From NCBI RefSeq assembly GCF_045291395.1, contig NZ_CP152342.1, positions 4,712,001 to 4,776,000 of the forward strand: a DNA stretch of 64,000 nucleotides, written 5' to 3'. Position numbers and translations under genes: made by a program. The notes below the pieces were generated by a model that was not told the origin of the DNA, ran no database searches, and was given only the letters and a program-made list of their open reading frames with translations. How positions within the stretch are numbered: position 1 is the first letter of the stretch; every line of letters begins with the position of its first letter. This document shows positions 60,632 through 64,000 of this stretch, in pieces. This stretch comes from MR-S7 sp000400995. Its GTDB lineage: Bacteria > Pseudomonadota > Gammaproteobacteria > Burkholderiales > Burkholderiaceae_C.

Positions 60632-63600
60632 TTATCCGGCGCCGTCCGCGCGCCGCAGCACGCGTCGGCGCAGCCAGCGCTCGAAATCGTCCACGTAGGT
60701 GAACACGGCCGGCACCACCAGCAGACTGAGCACGGTGGAGGTGATGAGCCCGCCGATCACCGCCACGGCCATGGGCGAGCGGAAGCTCATGTCCGCGCCG
60801 CCCAGCGCCAGCGCGATGGGCATCATGCCCGCGCCCATGGCCAGCGTGGTCATGATGATGGGGCGTGCGCGCTTGTGGCAGGCGTCCAGCAGGGCGTCGA
60901 TGCGGCTCATGCCATGGTCGCGCCGCGCCACGATGGCGTATTCCACGAGCAGGATGGAGTTCTTGGTGGCGATGCCCATGAGCATGATGAGCCCGATCAG
61001 CGAGGGCATCGAGAAGCTCTTGCCCGCCAGCAGCAGCGCGACGAACGCGCCGCCCAGCGACAGCGGCAGCGCGGCCAGGATGGTGACCGGCTGCAGGAAG
61101 TCCTTGAACAGCAGCACCAGCACGATGTAGATGCACACCACGCCGGTGAGCATGGCCAGGCCGAAGCTGGCGAACAGCTCGCCCATCATCTCGGCGTCAC
61201 CCACGTCGATCAGGCGCACGCTGGCGGGCAGGCCGCGCACGGCGGGCAGCTGGCGCACGGCCTCCGTCACCTCGCCCAGGCCGCGGCTGCCCAGCTCGAT
61301 CTCGAAGTTCACGTTGCGCGAGCGGTCGTAGCGGCTGATGACGGCCGGCCCGCCCGCCACCGCGAGCTGCGCCACTTCGCCCAGCCGCACCGGCCCGTGC
61401 GCGCCGGGCACGGCCAGGCGCTCCAGCACCGACAGGTCTTCGCGCGCCGCGTCATCCAGGCGCACGACGATGGGCACCTGCCGCTGCGCCAGGTTGAGCT
61501 TGGGCAGGTACTGCTCGTAGTCGCCCACGGTCGCCACGCGCAGCGTCTCGGCGATTGCTTGCGAAGTCACGCCCAGATCGGCGGCGCGCGCGAAGTCGGG
61601 GCGCACGGCGATCTCCGGGCGCACCAGGCTGGCGGTGGAGCCGATGCCACCGATGCCGGGGATGGTGCGCAGGTCGCGCTCCACCGCGCGCGCCGCGTCG
61701 GCCAGGGCCTGCGGGTCTTCGCTGGCCAGCGCCAGGATGTACTTGTCGTTCGACCCGCCCAGGCCCACCTTCACGCGCACGCCGGGCACGTCCTGCATGG
61801 CCGCGCGCAGGCGCTGCTCGATCTCCTGCTTGAGCGGGCGCTCGTGGCGCGGCGCCATGCGCAGCGTGAGCGTGGCCTTGCGCGGGTCCGCCGCTCCGCT
61901 GCCGGCGAACGGATCGGCGCCGGCCGAGCCGCCGCCGATGGTGGTGTAGATGCTCTCCACGTGGCCCACGGCCATGGCGCGCCCGGTGGCCAGGGCCACG
62001 GCGGCGCGCGTGTCGGCCAGCTTGCTGCCGGGCGGCAGCTCCAGCGTCACCTGGGTCTGCGCGTTGTCGTCGGCCGGAATGAAGCCCGAGGGCAGCAGCG
62101 GGATCAGCGCCAGCGACCCCACGAAGAACAGCAGCGCGCCGATGAGCGTGAGCACCCGGTGCCGCAGGCACCAGTGCGATGCGCGCATGTAGGCAGCGAG
62201 CCAGCGCGGCTCCTTCTCCGCCGCCACGATGGGCTTCATGATGTAGGCGGCCATCATCGGCGTGAGCAGCCGCGCCACGACCAGCGAGGCGAACACCGCC
62301 AGCGCCGCCGTCCAGCCGAACTGCTTGAAGAAGCGCCCGGCGATGCCGCTCATGAACGCCGTGGGCAGGAACACCGCGATCAGCGTGAAGGTGGTGGCGA
62401 TCACGGCCAGGCCGATCTCGTCGGCCGCCTCCATGGCCGCCTGGTAGGGCGTCTTGCCCATGCGCAGGTGGCGCACGATGTTCTCCACCTCCACGATGGC
62501 GTCGTCCACCAGGATGCCCACCACCAGCGACAGCGCCAGCAGCGTGATGATGTTGATCGAGAAGCCCAGCAGGTGCATGCCGATGAACGCCGGGATCACC
62601 GACAGCGGCAGCGCCACGGCCGAGACGATTGTGGCGCGCCAGTCGCGCAGGAACAGCCACACCACCACCACCGCGAGGATGGCGCCCTCGTAGAGCAGCT
62701 TCATGGAGCTGTCGTACTCGTCCTGCGCGATGTCCACGAAGTCCACCGTGCGCGTGAGCTTCAGGTGCGGCTGCTCGGCCTGCAGCGCGTCCAGCGCCTT
62801 CTGCACGCCCGCACCCACCTCCACCTCGCTCGCGCCGCGGCTGCGCGAGACCTCGAAGCCGATCACCGGCTGGTCGTTCAGCAGCGCGGCGGTGCGCGGT
62901 TCGGCCACCGTGTCGGTCACCGTCGCCACCTGGTCCAGGCGGATGCGGCGCCCGCCGGAGATGGGGATCTCCAGCGCCGCGATCTCCTGCGCCGTCTGCA
63001 CCGTGGCCAGCGTGCGCAGGGGCTGCTCGGCGCCGCCCAGCTCGGCGCGCCCGCCCGCGTTCTCCACCTGCACCTGGCGCAGCTGGCGCGACACCTCAGC
63101 CGCCGTGGCGCCCAGGGCCTGCAGGCGCAGCGGGTCCAGCGCCACGCGCACCTCACGCGTGACGCCGCCCACGCGCGCGACCGCGCCCACGCCGGGCACG
63201 GCCAGCAGGCGGCGCGTGAGCGTGTCGTCCACGAACCACGACAGCTCCTGGTTGTCCAGCTTGCTCGACGCGATGGCGAACGCCAGGATGGGCTGGCTGG
63301 ACAGCTCCAGCTTGGTGACGATGGGGTCGCGCAGGTCGGCCGGCATGTCGGCGCGCACGCGCGAGACGGCCGAGCGCACGTCGTCCACCGCCTCCTGCAC
63401 GGGCTTTTCGAGCTGGTACTCGGCGGCGATGGTGGCCGTGCCGTCCACCAGCGTGGTGGTGATGTGCTTGAGGCCCTGCGTGGTGGCGATGGCGTTCTCA
63501 ATCTTGCGCGCTACGTCCGATTCGAGCTGTCCCGGCGCCGCGCCCGGCAGCGCGGCGGTGACCATGACCACGGGCAGGTCCATGTCGGGAAAGTTCTGCA

Positions 63601-63700
63601 CCTTCATGGCGCGGAACGACAGCAGGCCGGCCAGCGTCAGCAGCACGAACAGCATCGCCGCCGGAATGGGGTTCCTGATCGACCAGGCGGACAGGTTCAT
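60632..63700 (-). CDS. RND-family efflux pump inner-membrane subunit
   Basis: 1022 residues of AcrB/MdtB type. MNLSAWSIRNPIPAAMLFVL start; porter domains; TM4 proton-relay LALSLVVGILVDDAIVEVEN (two Asp), TM10 MLMGIATKNSILLVEYAIVA (Lys). Nearest by feel to the HAE1/MexK-type pumps that export drugs or detergents; heavy-metal (CusA) Met clusters are not seen. It starts 12 bp after the adaptor gene and forms an operon with it. Confidence 0.95.
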   Translation of the reverse strand: MNLSAWSIRNPIPAAMLFVLLTLAGLLSFRAMKVQNFPDMDLPVVMVTAALPGAAPGQLESDVARKIENAIATTQGLKHITTTLVDGTATIAAEYQLEKPVQEAVDDVRSAVSRVRADMPADLRDPIVTKLELSSQPILAFAIASSKLDNQELSWFVDDTLTRRLLAVPGVGAVARVGGVTREVRVALDPLRLQALGATAAEVSRQLRQVQVENAGGRAELGGAEQPLRTLATVQTAQEIAALEIPISGGRRIRLDQVATVTDTVAEPRTAALLNDQPVIGFEVSRSRGASEVEVGAGVQKALDALQAEQPHLKLTRTVDFVDIAQDEYDSSMKLLYEGAILAVVVVWLFLRDWRATIVSAVALPLSVIPAFIGMHLLGFSINIITLLALSLVVGILVDDAIVEVENIVRHLRMGKTPYQAAMEAADEIGLAVIATTFTLIAVFLPTAFMSGIAGRFFKQFGWTAALAVFASLVVARLLTPMMAAYIMKPIVAAEKEPRWLAAYMRASHWCLRHRVLTLIGALLFFVGSLALIPLLPSGFIPADDNAQTQVTLELPPGSKLADTRAAVALATGRAMAVGHVESIYTTIGGGSAGADPFAGSGAADPRKATLTLRMAPRHERPLKQEIEQRLRAAMQDVPGVRVKVGLGGSNDKYILALASEDPQALADAARAVERDLRTIPGIGGIGSTASLVRPEIAVRPDFARAADLGVTSQAIAETLRVATVGDYEQYLPKLNLAQRQVPIVVRLDDAAREDLSVLERLAVPGAHGPVRLGEVAQLAVAGGPAVISRYDRSRNVNFEIELGSRGLGEVTEAVRQLPAVRGLPASVRLIDVGDAEMMGELFASFGLAMLTGVVCIYIVLVLLFKDFLQPVTILAALPLSLGGAFVALLLAGKSFSMPSLIGLIMLMGIATKNSILLVEYAIVARRDHGMSRIDALLDACHKRARPIIMTTLAMGAGMMPIALALGGADMSFRSPMAVAVIGGLITSTVLSLLVVPAVFTYVDDFERWLRRRVLRRADGAG

Positions 63701-63712
63701 GGCCGATGCTCC

Positions 63713-64000
63713 TTATTTCGTAGCTGGTTGCGCTCGACTGGCGGGCGCTGGAGGCTGTTTTTGCTCTGATGCCGCGGCCACGCGCACCACGTCGCCGTCG
63801 TTCAGGAAGGCGCCGCCCTGCTGCACGATGCGCGCGCCGGGCTCCAGGCCTTCGGTGATCTCCACATTCGCGCCGGTGCGCTGGCCGGTCTGCACGCGGC
63901 GCATGCGCACGCGCTCGCCCTGGTCGAATGCTTCCAGCGCGAAGACGTGGCTGAACCCGTCGCGCACCACCACGGCCGACAGCGGCACCGACAGCGCGTC
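63713..64000 (-). CDS. RND efflux periplasmic adaptor (membrane fusion protein), C-terminal part
   Basis: Only the last 95 or so residues are in the window; the 5' end lies beyond 64000. The reading VVVRDGFSHVFALEAFDQGE, then ITEGLEPGARIVQQGGAFLN and DGDVVRVA is the membrane-proximal domain of AcrA/MdtA-type adaptors. The tail ([18 protein letters not shown]) is partly encoded by a dispersed-repeat-like piece (tagctggttgcgctcgactg, 63721-63740). Directly precedes the RND pump gene. Confidence 0.9.
   Translation of the reverse strand, partial: DALSVPLSAVVVRDGFSHVFALEAFDQGERVRMRRVQTGQRTGANVEITEGLEPGARIVQQGGAFLNDGDVVRVAAASEQKQPPAPASRAQPATK

Noticed and set aside
59861..63769. A 1302-codon open frame on the plus strand
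   Set aside because: It is antisense to the RND pump and HD-GYP-like genes and its translation is Arg/His/Gln/Gly-rich low-complexity sequence with no domains. High-GC codon bias on the minus strand creates such frames.

Overview
This window is high-GC chromosomal DNA from a betaproteobacterium, most likely a member of the Comamonadaceae (Acidovorax/Alicycliphilus type). The basis is the gene content and order (ssb next to a YajR-type MFS gene and near uvrA, def/fmt beside lysM/dprA, sucCD, an IPTL-CTERM protein, two orphan tricarboxylate-transporter binding proteins). A further pointer is a dispersed element of the form CCAGCGCTTGCTGG..AAGCGCTGGCAGCTAT that recurs throughout. There are about 50 protein genes, one tRNA gene, one insertion sequence, one manganese riboswitch and one candidate small RNA.

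Layout. 1-1.9 kb: 3' part of the cellulose-export gene bcsC. 2.2-11.5 kb, minus strand: a duplicated-module lipoprotein, ssb, a YajR-like transporter, a large multi-domain surface protein with an IPTL-CTERM tail, and a sugar-PTS-IIC/EAL fusion. 11.7-24 kb: uvrA; two small catabolic clusters, each with a LysR regulator, a TctC-type binding protein and an enzyme (an enolase-superfamily member in one, an aspartoacylase-like enzyme in the other); a chemoreceptor; pyrF. 24-37.4 kb: an EamA exporter, a two-lipoprotein operon behind a palindromic operator-like region, pgk, a tightly overlapped operon def-lipoprotein-fmt-azlC-azlD, lysM-dprA, argC, sucCD and a TerC gene.

37.5-48.7 kb is the most distinctive part. 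A Ser/Thr kinase, a PP2C phosphatase and an FHA protein form a phospho-signalling operon. Type IV pilin pilA follows, with a sigma-54 promoter. Behind it is a visibly AT-richer island of membrane glycosylation genes: two GT-C-like multispanning proteins, two GtrA flippase-like proteins, a GtrB-type GT2 and a UDP-galactopyranose-mutase-like flavoprotein. These genes could build polyprenyl-phosphate-linked sugars, flip them and transfer them to pilin or another surface glycan. An IS5-type element closes the island and has cut off the start of a two-gene nucleotidyltransferase pair. 

50.6-64 kb: tRNA-Arg(UCU), moaC, a BepA-like M48 protease, a yybP-ykoY riboswitch driving a second TerC gene and probably two small membrane-associated genes, small DUF genes, yaeQ, purB, a GST, a candidate anti-Shine-Dalgarno small RNA, a glutathione peroxidase, a degenerate HD-GYP protein and an RND efflux pump with the end of its adaptor.

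Quality warning. At least nine genes, including the housekeeping gene uvrA, carry apparent one-base frameshifts, mostly in homopolymers of C, G, A or T. The coherent reading continues in another frame each time, so I treat most as sequencing errors and give frameshift-corrected gene limits.
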